The position numbers and the translations under genes are program-made. 41,776 nt of DNA. It comes from Candidatus Gastranaerophilales bacterium (GTDB lineage: Bacteria; Cyanobacteriota; Vampirovibrionia; Gastranaerophilales; Gastranaerophilaceae). The stretch is from NCBI GenBank assembly GCA_947624645.1, contig CANQLG010000015.1:1-41776 (forward strand). Reading direction: 5' to 3'. The notes below the pieces were generated by a model. That model did not search any database. It was not told the origin of the DNA and was given only the letters and a program-made list of their open reading frames with translations. This document shows, one piece after another, positions 1 through 7,845 of the stretch. Position 1 is the first letter of the stretch; every line of letters starts with the position of its first letter.

Positions 1-590
1 TATAAATCAACTGCAAAATGCACCAAAACTCTTTGTTTAAATTCAAACATTTTGTCTTTTGTTGCTCTGTCAAATTTATATTGGTTAATTGCGTTGCTTG
101 CATCTTGTCCGGTAAATTGGTTTTTAAGTTCCATAGATACAACAGGAATACCGTTTAATAAAAGGACAATATCAATACTTCTTTCATCTAATAAAGAAAA
201 TTTCATTTGACGAGTGCAATGCAAGATATTTTGAGAATATTTTTCTGCATGTTCAGCATTTTTTGTGCTTTCCGGTTTAAAAATACAAGGTAAAAATTTT
301 ACCCCTCTATCCTTGAAACCGTGTCTTAAAACATACAAAAGGTCAGTTGCTGCTACTTCATCTTGAAATCTTTTGAGAAGTGCTTGTTCGGGATTGTTAG
401 GATAATTCCTTGTGTGTTTTTCCCATTCTGTCGGTTGAGTGGTTTTGATAAATCTTATAAAAGTATCTTCATCTAAAGCAGTTGTTCTGTTTAGATGTTC
501 GGGATTACCTTTTTCATAACCGCCTTCGGTTATCAAATAATTCTCAATCGCTTCTTCAAAATTTCTTTCTTTTAATAAAGTATCTTGCAT
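1..590 (-). CDS. hsdR: Type I restriction enzyme R subunit, N-terminal part (runs off left edge)
   Basis: The minus strand is open from an ATG at 590 to the window edge, giving about 196 residues starting MQDTLLKERNFEEAIENYL. This is the N-terminal nuclease domain of HsdR, the motor and nuclease subunit that cleaves unmodified DNA with HsdM and HsdS. A PD-(D/E)xK core is visible: an Asp in 'SIDIVLLLNG', then 'VVSMELKNQFTGQ' with the Glu-x-Lys pair, and the usual following 'NQYKFDRATKDKMFEF' segment. The start is supported by a GAGGA ribosome site about 7 bases upstream. It sits 11 bases after the 319-aa gene and is last in the operon. The helicase domains lie outside the window, so intactness cannot be judged. 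Confidence 0.93.
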   Translation of the reverse strand, partial: MQDTLLKERNFEEAIENYLITEGGYEKGNPEHLNRTTALDEDTFIRFIKTTQPTEWEKHTRNYPNNPEQALLKRFQDEVAATDLLYVLRHGFKDRGVKFLPCIFKPESTKNAEHAEKYSQNILHCTRQMKFSLLDERSIDIVLLLNGIPVVSMELKNQFTGQDASNAINQYKFDRATKDKMFEFKQRVLVHFAVDL

Positions 591-601
591 TGTTTATTTC
601 C

Positions 602-1561
602 TCAAATTTTGTGTATTCTTGCTAAATCACTATGCGTAATTCCATTAGATTTTGTTTTTGTTTCAATTTGTTCTACTACATCCAATCCTAAAATGTCGTG
701 CAAATATGTTTTGCCAATACATTTTCCTACTGAAGTAAGTTTGGAAGATGATGTTGCTAATTCTTTCCATATACTTCCAAGATGCACAATTTTAGTTTTT
801 ATATCAAGGTTTATATCATATAATTTGCCTGTTAGTGCATCATAAAAACTATTTGGCAAATAAGATATAATATCCCAACCTAATGTAAATGCTACTGCAA
901 TTCCATTTCCTAAAATTGTTATTCCTAATTCTTGCAATTTTTTAAAAGGAAAATCAACAAGCGGTTCTATGTACTTATCATAAAATTCTAAAAAGTTTTT
1001 AGAATTTGTATTATATTTCACATAATTTGATTGAAATAAGTACAAGAAAGCGATAATTTTTAAATGGCTTTTTGTCAAATTTTTCATCAAAGAAATTGCT
1101 TGTGATATTACATTAGAATCATATTCATCATCTGTTATATATTTTTGATAAATTAAATCTGACAATAATTTTCGTTTATCAAGATCATCTATCGTGTATG
1201 CTATTTCATTCGCTTTCGCCATTGTTGATATAAATTCGGGATTTGATAATTTTTCTTGAATTTTATCTTGCGAAACATTATTATCTTTTAATAGTTTATA
1301 AACTTCATTTCCTATTGCTTCAGCATTTTTATTTCCCTTTAAGAAAGATTGCATTAGAGCATCTTGATAATTTAATCCATTAAAAATAGCAATATGAAAA
1401 TTTTGTTGCATTACATTGTTATTGTTTTCTGTCTTATTATATTCAATCAGTTTATTATCTGTAACTGTATCAGCAATTTTATTGTTAATTTCTGCTTTAA
1501 ATAAATTACCAATATTAAAAGACAATATTTTTTCAATAAAATGTTTCAAGTTATTAAACAT
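602..1561 (-). CDS. Unknown 319-aa protein inside the type I R-M operon
   Basis: A 319-residue, Lys/Asn-rich, mostly helical protein between hsdS and hsdR. Its ATG overlaps the hsdS stop by one base (TAATG), and its stop is 11 bases before hsdR, so it is translationally coupled to the restriction genes. I see no catalytic motif. There is a modestly hydrophobic stretch near residues 165-180 (HLKIIAFLYLFQSN) and another near 215-235 (GITILGNGIAVAFTLGW) that could be membrane-associated or buried helices. Residues 100-150 look like a helical bundle. It may belong to a family of uncharacterised proteins found with R-M operons (the LPO_1073/Vpar_1526 type comes to mind), but I cannot confirm this by eye. 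Inference: an accessory or regulator of the restriction system, or a second defence gene nested in it. Confidence 0.75.
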   Translation of the reverse strand: MFNNLKHFIEKILSFNIGNLFKAEINNKIADTVTDNKLIEYNKTENNNNVMQQNFHIAIFNGLNYQDALMQSFLKGNKNAEAIGNEVYKLLKDNNVSQDKIQEKLSNPEFISTMAKANEIAYTIDDLDKRKLLSDLIYQKYITDDEYDSNVISQAISLMKNLTKSHLKIIAFLYLFQSNYVKYNTNSKNFLEFYDKYIEPLVDFPFKKLQELGITILGNGIAVAFTLGWDIISYLPNSFYDALTGKLYDINLDIKTKIVHLGSIWKELATSSSKLTSVGKCIGKTYLHDILGLDVVEQIETKTKSNGITHSDLARIHKI

Positions 1562-2877
1562 TATACAACAATCCTCTTTTTACCTGTTACATATTCGTAA
1601 ATTAGTGATTTTTTGTATTCGGTAAATTTTTCAATTACCTTTTCTTTATCCGATATTGCTTTGTCGATTTCAGAGCATTTTTCGTCAAGATAATTTATTA
1701 TTTTTTCTTGTTCTTTGTATGGTGGAATTGGCAAATATAGGTTTTTTATATCATAATTTGAAACCTTTAAGCGACAAGTATTTACTCTATCATTTCCTCG
1801 TTCTATTGCCATAATACCTTTTCCCAAAGAAAATAAAACTTTTCTAATTGTTGAAGTTAAAAAAACATATTCAAAATATTTTGTTAAATATTTATTAGAA
1901 TCAGAAGAATAAAATACATAATAGGCAGGACTTACACATCCAAAATACTTTGAAAGTCCAACAGCACCAACAATTACATTCATACTGTTCATAACCAAAT
2001 CATTTTCTCTTGCTAATTTATATTGAGTAAAATCGTCTTTAAAACGATCAAGATTAGTCGTCTTTTCTGAATATAAAGTTACACCTAAACCTATTGATAA
2101 AGATAATCGTTCAGTTGTCTGTATTGGTATGTTTTTTTCATTTCTTTCATTCAATACATTTTTCAATCTTTTTAAATCCCAATGTTGAGGAATTTTACCT
2201 ATCCATTCAATGCCACTATCTTTCAAAGAGATGTACTTATCTAAACCTTTTGTTACTGTTTCAGTAATTATTGATTGTCTATATTCTTTTAATTTTTCTA
2301 TAATGGATTTTTCTGTTTCTATAACTTCATCAATTTCATTACATTTTTTATCCAAATAGTCTGCTATGTTTTTTTGTTCTTGAAATTCAGGAACAGGAAT
2401 AAAATAATTCATTAAGGTTTCATTATTAAGTGTCCACCGATTATCAAAAGAAACTCCTTTTCCGTGAGCAAAAAAAGCCATGCCCCAATACTGTAATTTG
2501 AAGTAATAATCATAATATTTACTATAATAACCTTCTTTAGTCTTTAGATTTATATATGCAGGACTAATCACTCCTTCCACATCAGAAACCGCAGAAAAGG
2601 CATTACTAACTAAATCCATAGGATTTAACAATAAATCACCTCTTTCAACAGGGTTGTAATTAAAGTAAGATTCTGCGATTTGTCCTTCATTATTTGATAT
2701 ATCTCTGATTTTTACTCCTTTGTTTGTTAGAGATAATATTATTGGATCTTCTACATTACAAGTATCCTTTTTTCTTAAAAAAGCATTTTTAACTTTTTTA
2801 ATTAGCCATTCCTTTGGAATATTCCCAATCCAATCTATACCAGAATTTTTGTATGCTTCTGTGTAAATATTATTCAT
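1561..2877 (-). CDS. hsdS: Type I restriction-modification specificity subunit
   Basis: HsdS binds the bipartite DNA target and assembles with HsdM (methylase) and HsdR (nuclease). The protein shows the usual duplicated layout: two target-recognition domains, each opening with a matching motif ('SGIDWIGNIPKEW' near the N-terminus and 'SGIEWIGKIPQHW' in the middle). Each ends in a conserved helical spacer ('EQKNIADYLDKKCNEID' and 'EQEKIINYLDEKCSEID'). I place the start at the ATG at 2877 (MNNIYTEAYKNSG). An upstream in-frame start at 2916 lies inside hsdM and would add 13 residues unlike the family. The gene overlaps hsdM by 8 bases. The two TRDs differ from each other, so the site should be asymmetric. 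No inverted partial hsdS copy is seen in the window. Confidence 0.95.
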   Translation of the reverse strand: MNNIYTEAYKNSGIDWIGNIPKEWLIKKVKNAFLRKKDTCNVEDPIILSLTNKGVKIRDISNNEGQIAESYFNYNPVERGDLLLNPMDLVSNAFSAVSDVEGVISPAYINLKTKEGYYSKYYDYYFKLQYWGMAFFAHGKGVSFDNRWTLNNETLMNYFIPVPEFQEQKNIADYLDKKCNEIDEVIETEKSIIEKLKEYRQSIITETVTKGLDKYISLKDSGIEWIGKIPQHWDLKRLKNVLNERNEKNIPIQTTERLSLSIGLGVTLYSEKTTNLDRFKDDFTQYKLARENDLVMNSMNVIVGAVGLSKYFGCVSPAYYVFYSSDSNKYLTKYFEYVFLTSTIRKVLFSLGKGIMAIERGNDRVNTCRLKVSNYDIKNLYLPIPPYKEQEKIINYLDEKCSEIDKAISDKEKVIEKFTEYKKSLIYEYVTGKKRIVV

Positions 2878-4597
2878 TGAACACTCCTTCCAAAACACCG
2901 TCAAGAGATTTTTCAAGTTCTTTTATCTCTACCATAATATCTTCAGACGGTTTTGGTGGAACATATTTATAAAAATATCTTGTAAATGGTATTTCATAAC
3001 CTATTTTTGTTTTCTTTGTATCTATCCACGCATCAGAAGTGTAAGAGATTATTTCTCTATTAAAATATTCTTGTATATCTTCTTTAAGAGGTACATTTTC
3101 TGTATCTCTTAAATTGGTATCTGCGACAGGCTTGCCACCTTTCAAAACGGGATTGCCGTTTTCATCTTTTTCCGGTCTTTCGACAACAATCTTTGAATAT
3201 CCAAAATCTTCATTATCAAAAATTTTACTTACTTCATTTTCTGTGAAATCTGAGTAAATTTGGGTAATTTTATCAATATAATGTTTTGGTATATCATTGC
3301 GTTTATTTCCTAAATTTTTTCTTCGTCTTTCATACATATTATTTGCATTTATTAGTTGAACTTTGCCTTTTCTTCTTTGTTCTTTTTTGTTTGATAGCAC
3401 CCAAATATAAGTTGGAATACCTGTGTTATAGAAAATATCATTAGGAAGTGCGATTATTGCTTCAAGCAAATCGTGTTCTAAAATATATCTTCTGATTTCT
3501 GAAGGCCCTGAACCTGCATCACCTGTAAAAAGTGGTGAACCGTTATGAATAATGGCGATTTTACTTCCGCCTTGACTTGGCTCTTTCATTCTTGCAATAG
3601 CAGTTTGTAAGAATAACATTTGTCCGTCACCAACTGCCGGAAGTCCATATCCAAATCTGCCGCCTGCTCCTAATTTTGCTTCATCTTCAACGGCTTTTTT
3701 ATCATTTTTCCATTCTCTGCCGAAAGGTGGATTAGATAAAACATAATCAAAAGTTTCACCTTTAAAATTATCATCAGATAGAGTGTTGCCGTTTCTTATA
3801 TTATTCGCATCATTACCTTTAATAAGCATATCTGCCTTACAAATAGCAAAAGTTTCATCATTGATTTCTTGTCCAAAAGGCAATAATGTTGCTGAACTGT
3901 TTAATTTTTTCATATAGTCTTGTGCAACGGATAACATACCGCCTGTACCACAAGCCGGATCGTAAATAGTTTTTGCAACATTACCTGTCAAAATATCATT
4001 ATCGTTAGTAAATAGAATATTTACCATAAGTTCGATAACTTCTCTTGGAGTGTAGTGCTGCCCTGCATCTTCGTTATGTGCTTCTGAAAATCTACGGATA
4101 ATTTCTTCAAATATGTAACCCATTTCAAGATTTGATATTTTATTTGGGTGTAAATCCGCTTTTGGAGTGGTAAATTCTTGAAGTACAATGAAAAGCAAAT
4201 TTTTATCAGCCATAGTTTGAATTTCGTTATCAAACTTAAATTTTTCAATGATTTGTCTTACATTTTCTGAAAATCCGTTAATATAGTTTCTAAAATTGGC
4301 TTCAATGTTGCTTGCATCATCAAGGAGTGATTCAAAGGTGTATTTGCTTGTGTTGTAAAATTCATAGCCGGATTCTTTCTTTAAGAAATTATCTCTCATA
4401 GGGAAATCAGCAGGCATGCTATTATGCTTGTTTAATACGGCTTCTTTTGTATCTGCCAAAATACAATCAAATCTTCTTATTACGGTTAAAGGTAATATAA
4501 CCTTTCCGTATTCGTGAGGTTTATAAACACCTGTTAATTTATCTGCTATTGCCCAAATTAGGTTTGCTTTTTCATTTACATTTGCACTTAAACTCAT
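2870..4597 (-). CDS. hsdM: Type I restriction-modification DNA methyltransferase subunit
   Basis: An N6-adenine methylase subunit that transfers a methyl group from SAM to adenine in the site read by HsdS. The protein has an N-terminal helical HsdM domain (about residues 10-140), then SAM motif I 'DPACGTGGML' near residue 211 and catalytic motif IV 'NPPFG' near 291. About 575 residues is normal for HsdM. The chosen ATG at 4597 (MSLSANVNEK) lies 10 bases after AGGAG. A GTG at 4606 would leave almost no spacing from that site. It is first in the operon and overlaps hsdS. The upstream 4600-4750 region is AT-rich and probably carries the promoter, but I see no convincing -35/-10 pair. Confidence 0.96.
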   Translation of the reverse strand: MSLSANVNEKANLIWAIADKLTGVYKPHEYGKVILPLTVIRRFDCILADTKEAVLNKHNSMPADFPMRDNFLKKESGYEFYNTSKYTFESLLDDASNIEANFRNYINGFSENVRQIIEKFKFDNEIQTMADKNLLFIVLQEFTTPKADLHPNKISNLEMGYIFEEIIRRFSEAHNEDAGQHYTPREVIELMVNILFTNDNDILTGNVAKTIYDPACGTGGMLSVAQDYMKKLNSSATLLPFGQEINDETFAICKADMLIKGNDANNIRNGNTLSDDNFKGETFDYVLSNPPFGREWKNDKKAVEDEAKLGAGGRFGYGLPAVGDGQMLFLQTAIARMKEPSQGGSKIAIIHNGSPLFTGDAGSGPSEIRRYILEHDLLEAIIALPNDIFYNTGIPTYIWVLSNKKEQRRKGKVQLINANNMYERRRKNLGNKRNDIPKHYIDKITQIYSDFTENEVSKIFDNEDFGYSKIVVERPEKDENGNPVLKGGKPVADTNLRDTENVPLKEDIQEYFNREIISYTSDAWIDTKKTKIGYEIPFTRYFYKYVPPKPSEDIMVEIKELEKSLDGVLEGVFNE

Positions 4598-4820
4598 ATT
4601 TTTCACACTCCTTTATGCTTTTATTGTACTACAAAAATACTCATTTAATTGTTGTGTGTCGTTTCTGTATCATACCTATTGTAAAGTTTGTATTTACATT
4701 ATAAACAAACCCTATGTCAAATATGGACATATTAAATTTAAGCAATTTTTATATTGCGTAAAAACGAATCTTCGTCTTTGATAGATTCGAGTAAAAAAGT
4801 TCTAACTTTGTCTATTTGCC

Positions 4821-4945
4821 CCCACCATAGAAAATCCCAGAGTTTCAAGGCTTCGGGATTTTTTATTTTACTCCTGTGTCCATTTCTTATTTTTAATTTT
4901 GCTTATTCCTGGAGGGGTCTTGTGTCTGCTGTGGGTTTTTCTTGA
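4821..4945. repeat. Direct repeat copy 1 (tRNA 3' end, terminator and gene-tail fragment)
   Basis: Starting at CCCACCATAG, this stretch is nearly identical to 9051-9175. The main difference is an 11-base CCTTGTGTCCA insertion in the right copy. It carries the last bases of a tRNA acceptor end (CCC-ACCA), a rho-independent hairpin (4831-4864, AAATCCC...GGGATTT followed by T's) and, read on the minus strand, the 3' tail of the small-ORF family. The sequence left of 4821 does not resemble a tRNA, so only the last bases of the tRNA are shared. It looks like one edge of a 4.2-kb inserted or excised unit. Confidence 0.8.
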
Positions 4946-4982
4946 ATATCCCCATTTCTCTCAATTTCTTGTCTGCGTAACT
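4893..4982 (-). pseudogene. Remnant of the small 'KLREMG...PQQTQDPS' ORF family
   Basis: Thirty open codons on the minus strand read SYADKKLREMGIFKKNPQQ and then TQDPSRNKQN before the stop. They match the C-terminal half of the 68-aa protein at 6417-6623. An in-frame TAA at 4983-4985 cuts it off upstream, and there is no start codon, so this is a broken 5'-truncated copy. In the other frame the same DNA reads '...TADTRPLQE' and stops, as does the copy at 9134. The fragment lies inside the direct repeat, so it probably moved with it. Confidence 0.7.
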
Positions 4983-5072
4983 TTAAAGTTTAACTTCTTA
5001 ATAATATACCTGATGTTTACAGATGTTATTTTTTCTAATATCAGGGTATTGTTTAAAAGAGGATATTGTTAA

Positions 5073-5621
5073 ATGAAAATAGTAGCTTTAACGGGAGCAG
5101 GTATTTCAAAATCATCAGGAATACCTACATTTGAAGAAGTACCGCACTTAAAAGAAAAATTGTCGGTTGAGTTTAAAGAAGCTCATCCCGAAGAATTTAA
5201 TGAGGCAATTAATTTATTGAAAAACAATGTTATAGGGAAAAAACCTACAAAAGCTCATTATGCTTTAGCCGAGGCAGATATTCCCATAATAACAATGAAT
5301 ATTGACGGCTTACATACAAAAGCAGGTTCAAAAATAGTTTATGAAATCCATGGTAGTGTTGAACAGGATAACATTGTTTTATATGGTCAAAGCATACATT
5401 ATGAACTTCAAAGTAAAAGATTAGTATGGCAAACAGCTATGGAAGCTGAAGAAAGATATGAAAAATCCTTGTTTTTAATAATAGGAAGTTCAATGCAAAC
5501 ATCCTTTGCTCATCATTTATTATATTTAGCCGTAAGTTCAGGCATGCAAATACATTATATTAATGAAAATGCAGATGAAGAAGTGCTGAAATTTTTGGCT
5601 GACAATTTAACAAAATACTAA
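5073..5621 (+). CDS. Sirtuin-like NAD-dependent deacylase, short form without zinc module
   Basis: A Sir2-family fold is clear. The NAD-binding loop 'GAGISKSSGIPTF' is at residues 8-20, the 'NIDGLH' ribose/nicotinamide pocket motif at 76-81, the catalytic His in 'EIHGS' at 93, and the second Rossmann motif 'IIGSS' near 136-140 with 'HYIN' further on. Known sirtuins use NAD to remove acyl groups from lysine or transfer ADP-ribose. At 182 residues it is well short of the usual 230-250. The stretch after HGS has no Cys pairs, so the zinc ribbon is missing; the whole protein has no cysteine. The start follows an AGAGGATATTGTTAA ribosome site. It is followed after 13 bases by a second gene (5635) and probably forms a two-gene unit. 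Its substrate cannot be inferred. Confidence 0.85.
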   Translation: MKIVALTGAGISKSSGIPTFEEVPHLKEKLSVEFKEAHPEEFNEAINLLKNNVIGKKPTKAHYALAEADIPIITMNIDGLHTKAGSKIVYEIHGSVEQDNIVLYGQSIHYELQSKRLVWQTAMEAEERYEKSLFLIIGSSMQTSFAHHLLYLAVSSGMQIHYINENADEEVLKFLADNLTKY

Positions 5622-5634
5622 TGAAAGGACTTTT

Positions 5635-6102
5635 ATGTATTTAACTAAAGATGAATTTATTATTTTATCAGGATTAAAACAAGGATATAAATTGTTTCAA
5701 ATCGGTCAAGAATATAACATTTCTATTGGTATGAATGACCCAAGAATAGTTTCTTTATGTAAAAAGTATGGAGTTGATAACTATAATATTAAAGCATTAA
5801 TTCAAAAGGCTGACTTAAATAAGGCAGTTGTTATAAATAATAGAAATGAAATTCCTTATTTTCAATATAACGGATATGAACTTGTAGAAACAGTTAAAAT
5901 CTGCAAAAAAGATATAAAAGAATTGGTTGTTTTTTTTAACAATTTTGTAAAAGATGATGATAAATATTACGACATAATTACTTATTATGACGGACTCTGT
6001 TCATATATAAAATTAATAGATAAAGAAAATAATAAAGAATATTCAATTAGAACCGTTATTGATGGCGAAGAAGAAAATGGCTCAGAAAATAATTGGAAAT
6101 AA
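5635..6102 (+). CDS. Hypothetical protein co-transcribed with the sirtuin
   Basis: A 155-aa soluble protein with a good ribosome site (AAAGGAC) 13 bases after the sirtuin stop. The first 60 residues are helical ('KDEFIILSGLKQGYKLFQIG...') and could be a small helix-turn-helix-like fold. The second half looks like a beta-rich domain ('YYDIITYYDGLCSYIKLID') ending in an acidic tail. I recognise no family or catalytic motif. Tight coupling suggests it works with the sirtuin, as substrate, regulator or partner; that is inference from position only. Confidence 0.7.
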   Translation: MYLTKDEFIILSGLKQGYKLFQIGQEYNISIGMNDPRIVSLCKKYGVDNYNIKALIQKADLNKAVVINNRNEIPYFQYNGYELVETVKICKKDIKELVVFFNNFVKDDDKYYDIITYYDGLCSYIKLIDKENNKEYSIRTVIDGEEENGSENNWK

Positions 6103-6128
6103 AAATATGTAATTTATATTAGTTTCAC

Positions 6129-6365
6129 TTAATCGTTCGTGGGTTGGTCGAGTGTCTGCTGCGGAGCTTCCTTGTACTTCTGGTCTATTTTCTCTTGCAT
6201 TGCTATGTACTTCGGTTGAAGCTCTGCGTATGCTTTGTTCTCGGCTTCCTCTTTCGATAGGTTTTCCGTTTTCTGATAATGAGCTGTTAAATCCCTCATT
6301 GCTGAACTCATTTGCATTGTTAGGTTCATTATCTCTATATCTTTGTCCGTTAGTGTCATTACCAC
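6129..6365 (-). CDS. Small helical protein, member of the 'APQQTxDQ' tail family
   Basis: A 78-aa Met/Glu/Lys-rich helical protein ('TDKDIEIMNLTMQMSSAMRD') whose C-terminus, 'YKEAPQQTLDQPTND', matches the tails of the small ORFs at 6417, 9493 and the large ORF at 9134. It has no strong ribosome site. The DNA encoding the tail (6134-6172) is one of five copies of a repeated segment in this island. It lies directly downstream of the 68-aa gene, separated by about 50 bases that are open in the alternate frame. Whether it is expressed as a protein is uncertain. Confidence 0.45.
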   Translation of the reverse strand: MVMTLTDKDIEIMNLTMQMSSAMRDLTAHYQKTENLSKEEAENKAYAELQPKYIAMQEKIDQKYKEAPQQTLDQPTND

Positions 6366-6416
6366 TTAACTCACTTTCTAATTTTGTTTTGTTGTTTTCA
6401 GCTTCAACTTCATTCT

Positions 6417-6623
6417 TTATTGATTTTGCTCGTTCGTTGACTGGTCTTGTATCTGCTGCGGATTGTTCTTGAATATCCCCATTTCCCTCAACTTCTGGTT
6501 TGCGTATGCTCCTATTTCTTCCAGAGTTTTCAAACCCTGTTTTCTGGCTTGAAGTTTCAGACTGGTTAATAATCCCATCAGCTTTGCTGCTTCCTGCTTT
6601 GACATTTGTTCTTCGTTGCTCAT
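6417..6623 (-). CDS. 68-aa helical protein of the dual-frame module family
   Basis: A 68-codon ORF preceded by AAAAGGATTATT (a GGA ribosome site) immediately before the ATG. The middle forms a helix ('LLTSLKLQARKQGLKTLEEIGAY'), then 'KLREMGIFKNNPQQ' and a tail 'DQSTNEQNQ'. The ORF at 9493-9699 is also exactly 68 aa with the same leader sequence, helix ('LMTTLKMEAQEQGAKTTEEIAEY') and tail. Both are fully open in a second frame. I do not recognise a function. Small size, a conserved leader and copies beside other mobile debris suggest a module carried by a mobile element. Confidence 0.55.
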   Translation of the reverse strand: MSNEEQMSKQEAAKLMGLLTSLKLQARKQGLKTLEEIGAYANQKLREMGIFKNNPQQIQDQSTNEQNQ

Positions 6624-6639
6624 AATAATCCTTTTGCTA

Positions 6640-7173
6640 TTAATTTTTTTTAGTTAAATTTTGCTCCATTTTTTGTTTAAAACCATTTTTTATAAGCCAT
6701 GTTTCAGGTATATCGGTATTTTTATATATAATTAAATTATTTCTAAACCAAAATAAAAAAATAGTTATTATCACAAAAGCAAAGATGTTATTTAAAAAAT
6801 TTGGTAACGGATGTTCAAGAAAAACATACCAAATATAACAAAAAATACCGATTGATGATACAAATGTGGAATGAATATTAACATATTGAGTATCTATTAG
6901 CCATTTATTTTTTATATTTTTAATAGTAAACATTCCGATTATGGCAACCGGTATTAAAAAGATACTTGGTAAGTTAATTATATTAACAATACCCAATATT
7001 ATTTTTGTTGCCGTATACCACTTAAATGATAAAAAGCAAATATAATAAACAAAAATACTAAATATAAAGCTATTATAACATCCTATTAAAGCTCTTGTCA
7101 CACATTCAAACTCAGAATATGCTATACAATCATCACCGTTTTCTGCCAATATCCATTGTTCTTTTGAAAGCAT
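6640..7173 (-). CDS. Hypothetical membrane protein, about four transmembrane helices
   Basis: A 177-aa protein with hydrophobic segments at roughly residues 35-55, 60-85, 105-120 and 130-145, a short N-terminal soluble part containing Cys residues (DDCIAYSEFECVTRA) and a basic C-terminal tail. The ATG at 7173 follows a clear AGAGGAG site. It lies just downstream of the secreted protein gene at 7189-7632 (15-base gap), so the two are probably co-transcribed. No family recognised. Typical cargo of an integrated island; role unknown. Confidence 0.7.
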   Translation of the reverse strand: MLSKEQWILAENGDDCIAYSEFECVTRALIGCYNSFIFSIFVYYICFLSFKWYTATKIILGIVNIINLPSIFLIPVAIIGMFTIKNIKNKWLIDTQYVNIHSTFVSSIGIFCYIWYVFLEHPLPNFLNNIFAFVIITIFLFWFRNNLIIYKNTDIPETWLIKNGFKQKMEQNLTKKN

Positions 7174-7188
7174 AAAAACTCCTCTCTT

Positions 7189-7632
7189 TTATTTATAGCG
7201 AAGCATTCCCATTTTAGTAATAGTTTTCAGACTTTCTACATTTTGTTTACCTTCTATTACAGTATCAAAAATATACATTGTAGCAGTATTTTGTGGTATT
7301 TCTTGAAAATCTCTGCCTTCTGGATATACTGAACTATACACTATATTTCCATTTCTATCATACTCATTTGTAATACGAAGTAAATATGTTAAATCATTTT
7401 TTGAAAATATAAACCAATCTTCTATATATTTAGTTTCTTTAGGAATCATTATTTTATAATCTTGCCTTAATCCATCTGCATCAAATTTTACCCAAACAAA
7501 TATTTTATCTTGAGTATATCGTAAACGCTCAAAATCCAATTCCAAGTAATCCGCTATTTTAAACCAATCAGCAGCAAAACTAGGCATTTTAAATAAAAAT
7601 AAACATAAAATAATTATCAATTTAATTTTCAT
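7189..7632 (-). CDS. Secreted protein, surface-adhesin-E-like
   Basis: The 147-aa product opens with a clean signal peptide ('MKIKLIIILCLFLFKMPSFA', cleavage after SFA), so it should be exported. The mature part reads like the small beta-rich Adhesin_E-type exported domain: an opening 'DWFKIADYLELD', a central 'KIFVWVKF', then 'DYKIMIPKETKYIEDWFIF' and a late Tyr/Phe-rich strand pair. That assignment is by pattern only. It precedes the membrane protein at 6640 with a 15-base gap. The ribosome site AAGGAGAAAAAG is clear. An alternative is simply a lineage-specific periplasmic protein. Confidence 0.65.
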   Translation of the reverse strand: MKIKLIIILCLFLFKMPSFAADWFKIADYLELDFERLRYTQDKIFVWVKFDADGLRQDYKIMIPKETKYIEDWFIFSKNDLTYLLRITNEYDRNGNIVYSSVYPEGRDFQEIPQNTATMYIFDTVIEGKQNVESLKTITKMGMLRYK

Positions 7633-7731
7633 TTGAAACTTTTTCTCCTTGTAATTTATACAATATTAGTAACCTAGAAATAATTTATAATGTATTAACA
7701 ATGTCTTTCTTAAAGAATTTAATGATATAAG

Positions 7732-7800
7732 ATATTGTAATTTTTCATAATTACTTATTTTATATCATATATTTTGTTGTTTTACAATATTGCTTAATGT
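7732..7800. promoter_or_regulatory. Possible operator: widely spaced inverted repeat before the XRE gene
   Basis: ATATTGTAA at 7732-7740 and its exact complement TTACAATAT at 7792-7800 lie in the AT-rich region upstream of the XRE-family gene at 7846. XRE regulators often bind inverted repeats at their own promoter, so this may be autoregulatory. The 51-base spacing is long for one dimer site, so it may be two half-sites or chance. Confidence 0.25.
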
Positions 7801-7845
7801 TTATTATCGGCTTTATAACCCATATAATTTTTTTGTGGAGTTTAT

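Larger units (their letters stand above)
6082..6636 (-). other. Long alternate-frame open stretch across two small ORFs
   Basis: On the minus strand a frame different from the two annotated small genes stays open for 184 codons (6636 down to 6085; bounded by TAG at 6637-6639 and TGA at 6082-6084) but has no ATG. It reads as a polar, Ser/Asn/Glu/Arg-rich chain with two copies of 'SAADTRPxxER' (about 6440 and 6150), matching the frame actually used by the large protein at 9134-10519. It may be a decayed piece of a large polyvalent protein's disordered linker. It underlies both the 68-aa and the 78-aa ORFs. Confidence 0.55.

Noticed and set aside
1-4600. A phase-variable (invertible) specificity locus for the type I system
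   Set aside because: No recombinase and no second, inverted or partial hsdS sequence is present.
4620-4740. A TTGACA...TATAAT promoter for hsdM
   Set aside because: Both boxes can be seen on the minus strand but the spacer is only about 11 bases, too short for a working sigma-70 promoter.
4754-4945. A 63-codon plus-strand ORF in the left direct repeat
   Set aside because: It runs through the terminator hairpin and antisense to the small-ORF remnant; no ribosome site and no family resemblance.
6152-6472. A 106-codon plus-strand ORF
   Set aside because: Antisense to the 78-aa and 68-aa ORFs; Ser/Leu-rich composition typical of an antisense reading, with no ribosome site.
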